Positions 37,854 through 48,321 of a DNA stretch of 64,000 bases are shown piece by piece. Numbering within the stretch: position 1 is the stretch's first letter; each line of letters starts with the position of its first letter. Source of the stretch: Hyphomonas sp. TMED17 (GTDB taxonomy: Bacteria; Pseudomonadota; Alphaproteobacteria; Caulobacterales; Hyphomonadaceae); NCBI GenBank assembly GCA_002172915.1, contig NHBW01000002.1, positions 12,777-76,776 on the forward strand, in the 5' to 3' direction. The notes under the pieces were generated by a model. The model was not told the origin of the DNA. It worked only from the letters and a program-made list of their open reading frames with translations, and did not search any database. Both the position numbers and the translations under genes were made by a program.

Positions 37854-38840
37854 ATGACAGAACGGTTGCGACTTGCCTTCATGGGTAGCCCGGATTTCGC
37901 GGTTCCAGTCGTGGCGGCCCTGGCCGCGGCGGGCCATGATATTGTCTACGTCTATTCACAGCCGCCAAGGCCGGCCGGACGGGGCAAGAAATTTCGCCGG
38001 ACACCTGTGCATGTCTGGGCAGATGATCAGGGCCTGCCGGTGCGTACGCCGTCCTCATTGAAAGGCGAGCATGAACAAAAGCTGTTTTCTGACCTTGATA
38101 TCGATGCCGCAATTGTCGTCGCTTACGGATTAATCCTGCCACAAGCTGTTCTCGATGCCCCGCGGCTGGGATGTATGAATATGCATGCATCGCTATTGCC
38201 ACGCTGGCGCGGCGCAGCGCCCGTTCATCGGGCGATTATGGCGGGCGATCAAATGACCGGTGTTCAGGCCATGATTATGGAAGCTGGTCTCGATACAGGT
38301 CCAATTCTTGCTACCGAAACAACCAATATTATGCCTTCCGATACAACGGGTGACTTACTTGGCCGGTTGGCAGACCTGGCGGCAGGCCTGGCTGTGACGA
38401 CCCTTCAGGGCTGGGCTAACGGGACGATCCGGGCGACGCCGCAAGCCAGCGAGGGTGTCGAATATGCCCATAAGATCGAAGCTGACGACCGTCGTATTGA
38501 CTGGTTGAAACCTGCAAGTGCAATTGATTGCCAGATCAGGGCCATGGCGCCGACTCCCGGGGCATGGTTTGAATACGCGCCTGATCCCGACCAGCCATCA
38601 ATGCGGATCAAAGTGCTTGATAGTCGGTTGATTGACGACGCCGAGCGCGCCGCCGATTTGTGCGCGGGCAGGTCAACGCCGGTCATACCCGGAACAGTGT
38701 TAGGGGCTGATCTCGTTGTAATGTGTGGTGACCAGAACCTGGTCGAACTGCGGGTTTTGCAAAAGCCCGGGGCGAAACCGATGAACCGGACTGATTTTTT
38801 ACGCGGACTGCCGGTTTCGGTTGATACGGTATTTTGTTGA
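37854..38840 (+). CDS. fmt: Methionyl-tRNA formyltransferase
   Basis: Fmt formylates initiator Met-tRNA using 10-formyl-tetrahydrofolate. The 328 residues contain the folate-binding and catalytic segment HASLLPRWRGAAPVHRAI with the conserved Asn-x-His (NMHAS), and a C-terminal OB-like domain (from about 205). The start at 37854 (MTERLRLAFMGSPDF) places the first strand as usual; a TTG six bases earlier is also in frame. Confidence 0.95.
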   Translation: MTERLRLAFMGSPDFAVPVVAALAAAGHDIVYVYSQPPRPAGRGKKFRRTPVHVWADDQGLPVRTPSSLKGEHEQKLFSDLDIDAAIVVAYGLILPQAVLDAPRLGCMNMHASLLPRWRGAAPVHRAIMAGDQMTGVQAMIMEAGLDTGPILATETTNIMPSDTTGDLLGRLADLAAGLAVTTLQGWANGTIRATPQASEGVEYAHKIEADDRRIDWLKPASAIDCQIRAMAPTPGAWFEYAPDPDQPSMRIKVLDSRLIDDAERAADLCAGRSTPVIPGTVLGADLVVMCGDQNLVELRVLQKPGAKPMNRTDFLRGLPVSVDTVFC

Positions 38841-38932
38841 TCTGTCGGCGGTGGTTTGGGGCTTTGGTGTGTTGCGCTCGACCATCCGGGTATGATGGCG
38901 TAGAGCGACGATAGGGTGCAGGGCACGAACGA

Positions 38933-39706
38933 ATGGTACAGCGCGTTAAATTGACGATAGAATATAATGGTCGACCATTTGCCGGCTGGCAGCGGCAAGC
39001 CGATCAACCTAGTGTTCAGGCCGCGCTTGAGGCGGCGGCAATGCAATTGGATGGACAGCCCGTGATTGTCCAGGGCGCTGGCCGCACGGATGCCGGTGTC
39101 CATGCAACCGGGCAAGTCGCGCATATTGATCTGATGAAGCCGCGCCCCATTCGGAAAGTCGCCGACGCCCTGAATTTTTATTTGCGGCCGGATCCAATCG
39201 CGGTGCTGGCAGCCGAAGAGGTCGATATCGGTTTTAATGCGCGTTTCAGCGCAACCCGCCGGGCCTATCGCTATTGCATTATCAACCGGCGCGCAGATCT
39301 CGCGCTTGAGCGCGGGCGGGCCTGGCGTGTACCGCAGGCACTCGATGTCGCGCGTATGAATGCTGCCGCACAATATCTCGTCGGCGTCCATGATTTTTCA
39401 ACTTTTCGCGATGCCGATTGTCAGGCGCTCACACCGGTCAAATCGCTCGACGAGATTTCCGTTCAGCGGTTTGGTGACCGTATCGAGGTGACAGTTGAAG
39501 CGCGCAGCTTCCTGCATCGTCAGGTTCGTTCAATTGTTGGCAGTCTTATCGAGATCGGCCGCGGGGCTAAACCTGAAATCTGGCTCGACCAAATCCTGGC
39601 GGCCCGCGACCGTGCAAAGTGCGGCCCCGTCGCGCCGGCTGAAGGTCTTTATCTCGAGCGGGTCGACTATGATGGCGGCGAGCGAGTGCCCGGTGAAGCG
39701 TTATAG
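38933..39706 (+). CDS. truA: tRNA pseudouridine(38-40) synthase TruA
   Basis: TruA makes pseudouridine at positions 38-40 of the anticodon arm. The catalytic Asp lies in GAGRTDAGVHATGQ, and the RAYRYCIINRR and SFLHRQVRSIVGSLIEIGRG segments are characteristic. Length is 257 residues. It ends the rmuC-def-fmt-truA run. The 123 bases to the convergent phosphohexomutase gene hold no clear gene. Confidence 0.95.
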   Translation: MVQRVKLTIEYNGRPFAGWQRQADQPSVQAALEAAAMQLDGQPVIVQGAGRTDAGVHATGQVAHIDLMKPRPIRKVADALNFYLRPDPIAVLAAEEVDIGFNARFSATRRAYRYCIINRRADLALERGRAWRVPQALDVARMNAAAQYLVGVHDFSTFRDADCQALTPVKSLDEISVQRFGDRIEVTVEARSFLHRQVRSIVGSLIEIGRGAKPEIWLDQILAARDRAKCGPVAPAEGLYLERVDYDGGERVPGEAL

Positions 39707-39829
39707 ACTGGCAAATACCATATTATGCTTGATTACCCCCGCAAACCTTATCATGCGGGCAGGCGGACGCATAAGGGTTGCGCTTGCTGTTCGGCCTGCC
39801 GCGGCGCCGGGCGGAGCCGGTCGATCTGG

Positions 39830-41347
39830 CTATATTTCCTGATTGTAGGCGCCAACTTCGGGATGTTTGCCAAGCCTCGGCTTCACTTCCCTGTGGAACA
39901 GGTCCCGCATGTCGTCTTCGCTTGTCATGCTTTCAACCACTACCACGAGTTCCGGCTTGTTTGATGATGCCCGGACCAATACCCAAGAGCCGTCTTCGAG
40001 CGTAACGCGCGCGCCATTCACAGTGTTCACATCGACTATTTTGCGGCCAAGGATTTCAGCGCCTTTCAGCCCTTCATACTCGGCGACCATACGGTCGATA
40101 ACGTCATATTTCAGCTCGTCGGCGCAGTGCGGCGACATGGTCAGCGAGGTGAAGGCCGTACCCAGTGCATCGCTTAGGTCTGACATCGACTTACCGGGGT
40201 TGCGGTCAAGCATTTCAAGAATGGCTTTTGCTGCAATCAGGCCGTCGTCATAGCCGTATCCGATGGGTGGTCGGAAGAAGAAATGTCCAGACTTCTCGAA
40301 GCCTGCAAGTGCATTCAAATCATTCGTGCGGCGTTTGATGTAGGAGTGTCCGGTTTTATAATAGTCAACGCTGGCGCTGTTCTGTTTGAGCACCGGATCG
40401 GTTTTGTAGAGACCCGTGGATTTGACATCGACAACAAATTTCGCGTTCGGGTATTCACGCGACAAGTCGCGGGCGAGCATTAATCCGATTTTGTCGGCAA
40501 AGATTTCATTGCCATTATTATCCACCACGCCGCAACGGTCGCCATCGCCATCAAAGCCAAGCGCGACATCAGCCTGATGCGCCTGGAGAACTTCGGCCAT
40601 TGCATGCAGCATTTCGCTGTCTTCGGGATTTGGATTATACTTCGGAAATGTGTTGTCGAGGTTGCAGTCCATTTCAATCACTTCGACGCCCATTGCGCGT
40701 AGCGCGTCTGGTGCAAACGCGCCGGCAGTTCCATTGCCGCAGGCCGCAACGACTTTTAGCGGGCGTTTGATGGACACACCCTCAGCAGTGCTGGCAATAT
40801 ATTTGTCCCGCAGGCCATCAATTATTTTGTGCTGACCGCCCGGACGCGTCACGAATTGACCATTCAGAACGATATTCTTCAGACGCCCCATTTCATCCGG
40901 GCCAAATGTCAAAGGCTTGTCAGCGCCCATTTTGACCCCCGTCCAGCCATTCTCATTGTGGCTGGCCGTGACCATTGCGCAGCAGGGTACGTCGAGCTCG
41001 AACTGTGACCAGTAGACCATAGGTGACAAGGCCAGTCCGATATCAAACACTTCGCACCCGCCTTGCATTAGACCAAGGATGAGCGCATTTTTTATCGGCT
41101 GTGAAATTGACCGGAAATCATGTCCGGTCGTGACTCTGGGTTCGACACCTAATTCGTGAAACAGGGTTGCCATGCCAAGCCCGAGTGCTTGGACACCGTT
41201 AAGGTTGAGTTCCGGATCTTTTTCGTGACCAATCCCGTTAAACCACCAGCGCGCATCATACTCCCGGAAGCCCGTCGCTTTAACCAAAGGCAGAAGCTCG
41301 AACTCTAGCGTATTTGGTTTTAGATCTTGTTTTGGTGCGTAGGTCAT
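39830..41347 (-). CDS. Phosphomannomutase/phosphoglucomutase
   Basis: This enzyme interconverts hexose 1- and 6-phosphates, feeding GDP-mannose and UDP-glucose pathways for polysaccharide and LPS. The phosphorylated Ser is in TASHNENGWTG, the metal-binding loop is GFDGDGDRCG and the sugar-binding loop GFEKSGHFFF. From 41347 the protein has 505 residues, and AGAGG lies at a good distance upstream. A GTG at 41383 would add 12 residues without a ribosome-binding site. The form is close to ManB/AlgC-type enzymes but slightly longer. Confidence 0.9.
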   Translation of the reverse strand: MTYAPKQDLKPNTLEFELLPLVKATGFREYDARWWFNGIGHEKDPELNLNGVQALGLGMATLFHELGVEPRVTTGHDFRSISQPIKNALILGLMQGGCEVFDIGLALSPMVYWSQFELDVPCCAMVTASHNENGWTGVKMGADKPLTFGPDEMGRLKNIVLNGQFVTRPGGQHKIIDGLRDKYIASTAEGVSIKRPLKVVAACGNGTAGAFAPDALRAMGVEVIEMDCNLDNTFPKYNPNPEDSEMLHAMAEVLQAHQADVALGFDGDGDRCGVVDNNGNEIFADKIGLMLARDLSREYPNAKFVVDVKSTGLYKTDPVLKQNSASVDYYKTGHSYIKRRTNDLNALAGFEKSGHFFFRPPIGYGYDDGLIAAKAILEMLDRNPGKSMSDLSDALGTAFTSLTMSPHCADELKYDVIDRMVAEYEGLKGAEILGRKIVDVNTVNGARVTLEDGSWVLVRASSNKPELVVVVESMTSEDDMRDLFHREVKPRLGKHPEVGAYNQEI

Positions 41348-41429
41348 TTGGGCCTCTGGATTTGGATCTTGGAAGTCTGTCACTGACTGTTCAGGTCCTA
41401 GAACGTCAGCTTGTAAAAATCGATATTTA

Positions 41430-42152
41430 TTATCTGCCGAGGGATGTTTTTAAGTATTGTGCAATCCATCTGCCCACGAGTTCATTATCGACCGGTGCCG
41501 ATAAACTCTGGTGGGCCGATCTGACTTGGTCGTCGCTCAGCTTGGTCCCGCGCCGTATATCGTAAAGCGCGCAGGAAAACTCGGCTGAAAATTCAGGATG
41601 TCCCTGGAAGCTGATCGCTTTATGCTGCGGATAGTGCAGCGCTGCATAGGGTGTGAAATCACTGCTCGCGAAAACAATGGCGTGTTCGGCGAGGCTTTTA
41701 ACCTGATCCTGGTGACTGACGCCGAGCGCGAATTGGCTGGCGGGCTGGTTCTGCATCCAGTCCGGACGATGGATTATATCATAGACGTGACGGCCAATTC
41801 CCCAGCCTTTCTCGGATTTCCCGACATCGGCGCCGAAGGCTTTTGCGAGAATTTGATGCCCGAAACAAATACCGATTTGCGGGGTTCCGGACTTCGCAGT
41901 GACCTGAATAAACTTGATAAGGGTCTCGATCCAGGGCTCGCTGTCGTAAACGCCATAGGGTGAGCCTGTGATCAGTACCGCGTCCTGCTCGTGCGTATCC
42001 GGCAGCCGGTCACCGGCGATTAATGAGATGGTTGTGGTCGAAAGTTCGGGTATCTCTGGTGCCAGCAATGCCCGGAACATTGCCGGATAATCCGGCCACG
42101 TGTTCTGAAGCGGCTCTGGCGGGCGCCCTGTTTCGATGATGGCAAGTTGCAT
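41430..42152 (-). CDS. Type 1 glutamine amidotransferase
   Basis: This is a stand-alone class I glutaminase-type protein of 240 residues. The nucleophile Cys is in IGICFGHQILA, and the His-Glu pair of the triad is in FQGHPEFS. It resembles the GuaA-like GATase family that acts alone (COG0518). Partners and acceptor are unknown. The start at 42152 (MQLAIIETG) begins with the first core strand; the open frame runs back to 42260. It is divergent from the sdhCDAB operon. Confidence 0.85.
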   Translation of the reverse strand: MQLAIIETGRPPEPLQNTWPDYPAMFRALLAPEIPELSTTTISLIAGDRLPDTHEQDAVLITGSPYGVYDSEPWIETLIKFIQVTAKSGTPQIGICFGHQILAKAFGADVGKSEKGWGIGRHVYDIIHRPDWMQNQPASQFALGVSHQDQVKSLAEHAIVFASSDFTPYAALHYPQHKAISFQGHPEFSAEFSCALYDIRRGTKLSDDQVRSAHQSLSAPVDNELVGRWIAQYLKTSLGR

Positions 42153-42283
42153 AACGATCCGGTCGTGAAATTGAGATTTGATGCAGCCAGCGATTTCGCG
42201 TTCTGAAAATGTTGCATACTGTCGCGTTGACACCCTGATCATACCGGATAACGTCAGCACAACAATCTTGGGCGGAGAGGTTT

Positions 42284-42673
42284 ATGGCGGGAATAGACAT
42301 AACGGACAAACGTCCGCTGTCACCACATTTACAAAATTGGCGTTGGCACGCGACCATGTATGGGTCGATTTTTCATCGGGTTACCGGTGTCGGCTTGTAT
42401 GGCGGTGCCTTATTGATTTGCGCCTGGCTGGTCGCATTGTCTTCCGGTCCCGAGGCGTATGCAATTATTGATCTGATCCTGGCGTCGCCGTTTGGTCAGC
42501 TTGTTATGCTGCTTTGGCTGGCCGCAACATTGTATCATCTCGCAAATGGTGTCCGGCATTTGATATGGGATGGTCCGGGCATTGGTTTTGACCCGAGAAC
42601 AGCCAGCCTCTGGTCTGTGTGTAATTTTGCGTTTGCCGTCCTCGGCACGGCCGCGATCTGGTTTCTGTCCTGA
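42284..42673 (+). CDS. sdhC: Succinate dehydrogenase cytochrome b556 subunit
   Basis: SdhC anchors succinate dehydrogenase and helps bind heme b and ubiquinone. The 129 residues have three membrane segments and the family motifs RPLSPHLQNW, SIFHRVTGVGLY (heme/quinone region) and a conserved His in LYHLANGVRHL. The start has GGAGAGG upstream. It heads sdhCDAB. Confidence 0.95.
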   Translation: MAGIDITDKRPLSPHLQNWRWHATMYGSIFHRVTGVGLYGGALLICAWLVALSSGPEAYAIIDLILASPFGQLVMLLWLAATLYHLANGVRHLIWDGPGIGFDPRTASLWSVCNFAFAVLGTAAIWFLS

Positions 42674-42694
42674 TTTATTGAAGAGGTCGATGAA

Positions 42695-43075
42695 ATGACA
42701 ACGAGTACGAAAAGTGTCCGCGGTCTCGGCGCGGCCGGGTCAGGAACCCAGCACCATATTCGCCAACGGGTTTCGGCCCTGGCGCTACTGATTCTGGTGC
42801 CGTGGTTTTTGTATTCAGTGACATCGGCGATGGGCGCGGGTTATGAAGGTGCGCTGGCATGGATGAGCAAAACTTATAATGCCGTGCCGCTCATTTTGCT
42901 GATAAGTGCGGCGCTCTACCACATGCGACTGGGTATGGAAGTCGTGATTGAGGACTATATCGGTAAGACCGGAACACGTCAGGCATTACTGATTTTGAAT
43001 GCATTTGTCGTGCTGGTGATGTTCGTAGCTGCAACACTGGCAGTACTGGGTGTTTGGCTAGGGACGAATGTCTGA
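42695..43075 (+). CDS. sdhD: Succinate dehydrogenase membrane anchor subunit
   Basis: SdhD is the second membrane anchor of complex II. The 126 residues have three membrane segments and the conserved [14 protein letters not shown] start and [14 protein letters not shown] heme-ligand region. The gene follows sdhC after 21 bases and precedes sdhA by 23. Confidence 0.95.
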   Translation: MTTSTKSVRGLGAAGSGTQHHIRQRVSALALLILVPWFLYSVTSAMGAGYEGALAWMSKTYNAVPLILLISAALYHMRLGMEVVIEDYIGKTGTRQALLILNAFVVLVMFVAATLAVLGVWLGTNV

Positions 43076-43098
43076 TTTATTACCGCAGGGGTAAAAGT

Positions 43099-44889
43099 AT
43101 GAGTGATTACAAGTTTATTGACCACACCTATGATGTCGTGGTTGTGGGCGCGGGCGGTTCCGGTCTTCGAGCGGCGCTTGGAGCAGCTCAGTCCGGCCTG
43201 AAGACGGCTTGTATAAGCAAAGTGTTTCCAACCCGCTCACATACGGTCGCCGCGCAGGGTGGCATTGCCGCTTCGCTTGGTAATATGAGTTCAGACGACT
43301 GGCGCTGGCATATGTATGACACTGTTAAGGGGTCTGACTGGCTTGGTGACCAGGATTCGATTGAGTATCTGTGCAAAAATGCGCCGGCTGCCGTCTATGA
43401 GCTTGAGCATTGGGGTATGCCATTCTCCAGAACTGAAGAAGGCAAAATCTATCAGCGGCCATTTGGCGGTATGATGCAAAATATGGGCGAAGGCCCGGAA
43501 GCCCAGCGTACTTGTGCTGCTGCTGACCGCACAGGCCATGCCATGCTGCACACGCTTTACGGTCAGGCGCTGAAGAATGATACCGAGTTCTTCATCGAAT
43601 ATTTCGCGCTTGATCTGATCATGGATGATGAGGGCGTATGTCGCGGTGTGACGGCGTGGAAACTGGATGATGGAACATTGCATCGTTTCACCGCACAGAA
43701 AACAATTCTGGCAACCGGCGGATATGGCCGTGCCTTCTTCTCCTGCACGTCGGCGCACACGTGTACCGGTGATGGCAACGCGATGGTGCTTCGCGCCGGT
43801 CTGCCTCTGCAGGATATGGAATTTGTTCAGTTCCACCCGACCGGGATCTATGGCTCAGGTTGTCTGATTACCGAAGGATCGCGTGGTGAAGGGGGATATC
43901 TCACAAATTCCGAAGGCGAACGCTTCATGGAGAGATATGCGCCAAGTGCGAAAGATCTCGCTTCGAGAGATGTTGTGTCGCGGGCGATGACGGTTGAGAT
44001 CAGAGAAGGGCGCGGCGTTGGTCCCGAGAAAGATCATATCTATCTGCATCTCGAGCATTTGCCGGCCGAGACGCTGGCAACGCGATTGCCGGGTATTTCG
44101 GAAACAGCAAGAGTGTTCGCCGGTGTCGACGTTACCAAAGAGCCGATTCCGGTGCTGCCGACTGTGCACTACAATATGGGTGGTATCCCGACTAATTTCC
44201 ACGGCGAGGTTCTGACCAAAAAAGGTGGCGATCCGGATGCGGTTGTTGCGGGTCTGATGGCAGTTGGTGAGGCAGCTTGTGTCTCGGTGCATGGCGCCAA
44301 TCGTCTGGGGTCGAATTCACTGATCGATCTTGTCGTGTTTGGTCGCGCGGCGGGTCTGCGATGCGGTGAAACGGTCGAGGCGGGGGCCAGCCAGCCGGCT
44401 GTTACCGACGATATGACCGATAGTCATATTCAGCGCTTTGATCGCCTGCGAAATGCCGAAGGCAGCCATAGTGTGGCTGATCTGCGTCTCGAAATGCAAC
44501 GGGCCATGCAGAATAATTGCGCCGTTTTCAGAACCGGTGAAGTCATGCAGGAAGGTGTCGAGAATATCGCTTCCATTTATGACAAAATCGGCGAACTTAA
44601 TGTCGAGGACCGGACCATGATCTGGAATACCGACCTGCTGGAAGCACTCGAGTTTGATAATCTGATCGGTCAAGCTGCGGTGACGGTTAATTCAGCGGTG
44701 AACCGTGAAGAAAGCCGGGGCGCACATGCGCGCGAGGATTTTGCTGACCGTGAGGACAAAGAGTGGATGAAACACACACTTGCCTGGGTTGACGAAGCCG
44801 GCAAGGTAAAGATCGATTACCGCCCGGTGCATGAATATACGATGTCGAATGAGATCGAATATATCAAACCCAAAGCGCGTGTTTACTAG
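43099..44889 (+). CDS. sdhA: Succinate dehydrogenase flavoprotein subunit
   Basis: SdhA oxidises succinate to fumarate with covalently bound FAD. The 596 residues show the dinucleotide fold [14 protein letters not shown], the FAD-attachment His in SHTVAAQGG, and substrate-site residues in PTVHYNMGG and [10 protein letters not shown]. The open frame extends back to 43054 into sdhD, but 43099 has an AGGGG site upstream. Confidence 0.97.
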   Translation: MSDYKFIDHTYDVVVVGAGGSGLRAALGAAQSGLKTACISKVFPTRSHTVAAQGGIAASLGNMSSDDWRWHMYDTVKGSDWLGDQDSIEYLCKNAPAAVYELEHWGMPFSRTEEGKIYQRPFGGMMQNMGEGPEAQRTCAAADRTGHAMLHTLYGQALKNDTEFFIEYFALDLIMDDEGVCRGVTAWKLDDGTLHRFTAQKTILATGGYGRAFFSCTSAHTCTGDGNAMVLRAGLPLQDMEFVQFHPTGIYGSGCLITEGSRGEGGYLTNSEGERFMERYAPSAKDLASRDVVSRAMTVEIREGRGVGPEKDHIYLHLEHLPAETLATRLPGISETARVFAGVDVTKEPIPVLPTVHYNMGGIPTNFHGEVLTKKGGDPDAVVAGLMAVGEAACVSVHGANRLGSNSLIDLVVFGRAAGLRCGETVEAGASQPAVTDDMTDSHIQRFDRLRNAEGSHSVADLRLEMQRAMQNNCAVFRTGEVMQEGVENIASIYDKIGELNVEDRTMIWNTDLLEALEFDNLIGQAAVTVNSAVNREESRGAHAREDFADREDKEWMKHTLAWVDEAGKVKIDYRPVHEYTMSNEIEYIKPKARVY

Positions 44890-44906
44890 GATATTGAGGG
44901 TATAGA

Positions 44907-45689
44907 ATGGTTGAGCTGACGCTTCCTAAGAATTCCAAAATCGGCAAAGGCAAGGTCTGGCCCAAGCCTGAAGGCGCGACCAATTTACGAGCTTTCAAGG
45001 TTTATCGCTACAGCCCCGAAGCCGGTGGCAATCCGCGCTGGGACACATACTGGCTGGATATGGATAAATGCGGACCGATGGTGCTTGATGTTCTTTTGTA
45101 CATTAAGAACAAAATCGATCCGACGCTGGCTTTCCGCCGGTCCTGTCGTGAGGGTATTTGCGGTTCTTGTGCGATGAATATTGGTGGTAACAATACGATC
45201 GCCTGTACCAAGGGCTGGGATGAAGTTGCCGGAAACACAATTTCTATCGCGCCGCTGCCACATTTGCCAGTTGTCAGAGATCTGATCCCGGATTTGACGA
45301 ATTTCTATGCGCAGCATGCCTATGTACAACCTTATCTGAAGACCGACACGCCGGAGCCGGAAAAGGAATGGCAACAATCGCCGGAAGACCGTGACGAGCT
45401 TGATGGCATGTATGAATGTATTCTGTGTGCGTCGTGTTCAACCTCCTGTCCGTCCTACTGGTGGAATGGTGACAAATATCTCGGCCCGGCGGCGCTGTTA
45501 CAGGCTTATCGCTGGTTGATTGACAGCCGTGACGAGGCGACCGGCGAGCGTCTGGATGACCTTGAGGACCCGTTTAAATTGTACAGATGTCATACGATTA
45601 TGAATTGTGCACAAGTCTGTCCTAAGGGGCTTAACCCGGCCAAGGCAATTGCGAAAATCAAGCATATGATGGTCGAGCGGGTAGTATAA
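44907..45689 (+). CDS. sdhB: Succinate dehydrogenase iron-sulfur subunit
   Basis: SdhB passes electrons from SdhA to ubiquinone. The 260 residues carry the [2Fe-2S] cysteines (CREGICGSC and the later Cys in NNTIAC), then two clusters in [12 protein letters not shown] and [11 protein letters not shown]. It ends the sdhCDAB operon and is followed by a strong terminator. Confidence 0.97.
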   Translation: MVELTLPKNSKIGKGKVWPKPEGATNLRAFKVYRYSPEAGGNPRWDTYWLDMDKCGPMVLDVLLYIKNKIDPTLAFRRSCREGICGSCAMNIGGNNTIACTKGWDEVAGNTISIAPLPHLPVVRDLIPDLTNFYAQHAYVQPYLKTDTPEPEKEWQQSPEDRDELDGMYECILCASCSTSCPSYWWNGDKYLGPAALLQAYRWLIDSRDEATGERLDDLEDPFKLYRCHTIMNCAQVCPKGLNPAKAIAKIKHMMVERVV

Positions 45690-45720
45690 TCTGCCAGCCG
45701 TAACCGACACAAACTTTATT

Positions 45721-45749
45721 AAGGGGATGCGGTATGTATCCCCTTTTTT
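45721..45749 (+). terminator. Rho-independent terminator of sdhCDAB
   Basis: AAGGGGAT (45721-45728) pairs with ATCCCCTT (45738-45745), followed by a run of T. It is immediately before the stop of the convergent xthA gene. It is the clearest terminator in the window. Confidence 0.9.
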
Positions 45750-45752
45750 ATT

Positions 45753-46592
45753 TTATCTGACTGCAGCCGGTTCGATTCGGGTGCTGCGGAAGCGGACACT
45801 CATGGGCGCATGGTCAGATGGCTTCCAGCCACCCCGCCAGCCAAGATGTATTTTGAAGCTGGTGGCGTCGGTACGTGCGGTCGCAGCTGAATTGGCCCAT
45901 ATGTGATCAAGGCGGCGACCGCGATTGGACGCGGCCCAGTCTTTTGCCCGATAGCTCCACCAGGAATAGAGTTTCTGATCATCATTATGAAAATCACGTG
46001 CCAGATCGTTAAATCCGGCCTTTTCGCGGGCCGCTTCCAGACCGGATGTTTCGATTGGTGTATGCGAGACGATTTTCAATAATTGCTTATGGGACCAGAC
46101 ATCATTGGGATGTGGTGCAACATTCAGGTCGCCAACCAGAATGCGGGGTGTGGTATCGTTGGCCTTTGGTTCGAAATGGTTTCCGAGCCGCTCGATAAAG
46201 TCGAGCTTGTGGGCGAATTTCGGATTTGTCTCCGGGTTTGGTTCATCACCACCGGCCGGGAGATAAATATTATGGATATCGACGCCGGCAATCCGAGCGC
46301 TGATGACGCGGGCATGACCTTCGCGGCAAAGATCGGGCGTATCGAGCTGCTCAAGCGGCCGTTTTGAGGCAATTGCGACACCGTGATGTCCGCCTTTCTG
46401 ACCGGAAACGGCAAAATGCTCGAAGCCCATTAACCGGAACGTTTTTTCCGGGAATTCAGCCGTCTGGCATTTGATTTCCTGAAGACACAGAATGTCGGGT
46501 TGTTCCTGTGTCACAAAGCCTTCAATATTTGGTGCCCGGAGGCGTACGGAATTAATATTCCAGGTTACAAGTTTAAGCGTATCGCCAGTCAT
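45753..46592 (-). CDS. xthA: Exodeoxyribonuclease III
   Basis: XthA cuts DNA at abasic sites and trims 3' ends in base-excision repair. The 279 residues contain the exonuclease-endonuclease-phosphatase motifs TWNINSVR, CLQEIK, GDLNVAPH and SDHAP. Length and motifs match the family; other nearby genes give no further information. Confidence 0.93.
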   Translation of the reverse strand: MTGDTLKLVTWNINSVRLRAPNIEGFVTQEQPDILCLQEIKCQTAEFPEKTFRLMGFEHFAVSGQKGGHHGVAIASKRPLEQLDTPDLCREGHARVISARIAGVDIHNIYLPAGGDEPNPETNPKFAHKLDFIERLGNHFEPKANDTTPRILVGDLNVAPHPNDVWSHKQLLKIVSHTPIETSGLEAAREKAGFNDLARDFHNDDQKLYSWWSYRAKDWAASNRGRRLDHIWANSAATARTDATSFKIHLGWRGGWKPSDHAPMSVRFRSTRIEPAAVR

Positions 46593-46719
46593 GCCAGAGA
46601 CTTAGACAGACTGGGAAACGCCGTCAATGAGGCGCGATCACTGGCCGGGTTCTGACGTCCGGCGTGAACGCGACATAATCGTCGCGTCGGGCGGAAGGCC
46701 GTGTTTTTCGAATACCTGC

Positions 46720-47580
46720 TTAAAGCTCGAGCGGGGTAAAATCGAGTTGCGATGCTTGCAGGGTGACGGTGCCGATGTCTTTGCTATTGGCTTCAATCCG
46801 GACCGGGATGGTTACACCATTATCAAGCGGCGCCAGCCACATGCGAAGTGGGCCATCGAGTGCCGATAGTGTTTCGGTATTTATCTCATCTGCGTCATAG
46901 CCTGCGATTTTTTCTATTGTGACATGGCATTCATAGGCGCTGCCCGACCAGGCTGTCGCGCGAACGTCTTTTATGCCGTGATATTCAAGATGCAGATGGG
47001 TTAATTGGCGTCCGTCAAAAATCCGTAAGGGGCCGCCACATGGATCTGCGCCGGGCGCGCGTGGTTCGAGTGCGAAGGAGATTAGCGCGGTAATCGGATC
47101 CTTGGCGGCAAGAACCTGGGCCGCGTTTGCCGCCGGATCACCGAGATTGCCGAAAGTCGGATTGGCAACCATTTCGAAATCGTCGGCAAGATATCTCAGA
47201 TCCACTCTGCGATTTTTCCTGCCATCGGAATTCTGTGAAACATACGCATACGTATCGAGTTGATCGGGCCTCAGATATCCAGAGGCGGCCAGCGCCATGT
47301 CATAATTAACTAGAATACCGGCCAGACCGGTCGTTTTGACGTTAGACTGGATGCGATAGGTGCGTGGCTTGAGGTCGATCGAGAAACTCGCTTGCCCGGT
47401 GATTGGCAAAAACAGGAACCAGGCACTGGCTTTGAGTTGATAATCCATCCGGATGGCTTGTCCGGCTCTCGCCTGTGCCAGTATCGGTTGGGTCGTGTCG
47501 ACCGCAGAACCTGTTGTCGAGCTGGCCGTCATAATCATGGGTGAGATGGCCGCCGCCAAAATAACAAAAAATCTGACCAT
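46720..47580 (-). CDS. DUF3108 domain exported protein
   Basis: This is a secreted or periplasmic protein of 286 residues with an N-terminal signal peptide (hydrophobic stretch about 4-20, followed by Ala/Ser-rich cleavage region). The body matches DUF3108, with the segment YRIQSNVKTTGLAGIL typical. The family has no established function and probably folds as a lipid-binding-like beta barrel. Its place beside rpmB, near cobS-cobT, is a conserved arrangement in alphaproteobacteria. Confidence 0.82.
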   Translation of the reverse strand: MVRFFVILAAAISPMIMTASSTTGSAVDTTQPILAQARAGQAIRMDYQLKASAWFLFLPITGQASFSIDLKPRTYRIQSNVKTTGLAGILVNYDMALAASGYLRPDQLDTYAYVSQNSDGRKNRRVDLRYLADDFEMVANPTFGNLGDPAANAAQVLAAKDPITALISFALEPRAPGADPCGGPLRIFDGRQLTHLHLEYHGIKDVRATAWSGSAYECHVTIEKIAGYDADEINTETLSALDGPLRMWLAPLDNGVTIPVRIEANSKDIGTVTLQASQLDFTPLEL

Positions 47581-47938
47581 CCCTAGACGTCCTCCTAAAT
47601 AGCCACCCGCCAGTATCTAACGATGTGTTTCCGACGCGAAGCTGAACACGGGCGCCTTTATTTCGGCATATTCAGCTGCCGGCAGGGATCGTCAAGCAGC
47701 TTTTGACGCCGTCATGCCGGTGTGTTGGCGGCTGCATGTGACGACCCGGGGCCTGGTCGCGGCTTCATTCAGCTGGAATTATATCGGCTGTCTCAGGCTG
47801 TCGCCAGCGTCGGCCTGAGGCATTAGCGGTAAATAGTTTGCCGGTTTCGCCTGTCCGGCTTCAGACGGCGCTTGACGCCGGCCGCGCGGGCGCTTAAGCA
47901 CTCCACTTTGTTCAACACCATCAATAGGTGAGCGATCC
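47581..47938. other. Gene-free stretch before rpmB
   Basis: The 358 bases between DUF3108 and rpmB hold no supported gene. A candidate rpmB promoter lies at its right end. Short complementary segments around GACGCC recur, but no stable single hairpin or known RNA family was recognised. Confidence 0.5.
47872..47900 (+). promoter_or_regulatory. Candidate promoter of rpmB
   Basis: TTGACG (47872-47877) and TAAGCA (47895-47900) are separated by 17 bases, 38 bases before the rpmB ATG. The -35 is strong and the -10 weak, as is common in alphaproteobacteria. Confidence 0.45.
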
Positions 47939-48226
47939 ATGTCACGCGTTTGCGATCTTTCCGGCGTCCGCCCCATCACTGGCAATAATGTCAGTCACTC
48001 CCGCGTTCATACAAAGCGCCGCTTTTTGCCGAACCTTGTGAATGTAACTTTGCATTCTGAAGTTCTTGCTCAGAGCTTCTCGCTGCGTATCGCTGCCAAA
48101 GCTCTACGTACAGTTGATAAGCTTGGTGGCCTTGATGCTTATCTCGCAAAAGCGAAAGAAGACGGTCTTTCAGAGCGGGCTCTTAAAATCAAACGCTCGA
48201 TCGAGAAAAAGTCTGTCGAGGCCTAG
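47939..48226 (+). CDS. rpmB: 50S ribosomal protein L28
   Basis: L28 is part of the large ribosomal subunit. The 95 residues carry the MSRVCDLSGVRPITGNNVSHS start and TKRRFLPNL core; the long C-terminal Lys-rich helix is typical of alphaproteobacteria. The zinc-ribbon cysteines of some L28 proteins are not complete: only one Cys is present near the N-terminus. An AGGTGAG site precedes the start. Confidence 0.95.
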   Translation: MSRVCDLSGVRPITGNNVSHSRVHTKRRFLPNLVNVTLHSEVLAQSFSLRIAAKALRTVDKLGGLDAYLAKAKEDGLSERALKIKRSIEKKSVEA

Positions 48227-48321
48227 GTCCGGCTGGTCTGTCTGTTCTCAGTAAAGAGACTCAATTTATTGGGACACTTCCAATTTTGTATATATGCTCA
48301 CATTGAAAGATGGAGAGACGT

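Noticed and set aside
47779-47985. Minus-strand 68-codon frame overlapping the rpmB start
   Set aside because: It is antisense to the promoter and start of a clear ribosomal gene and has no protein-like features.
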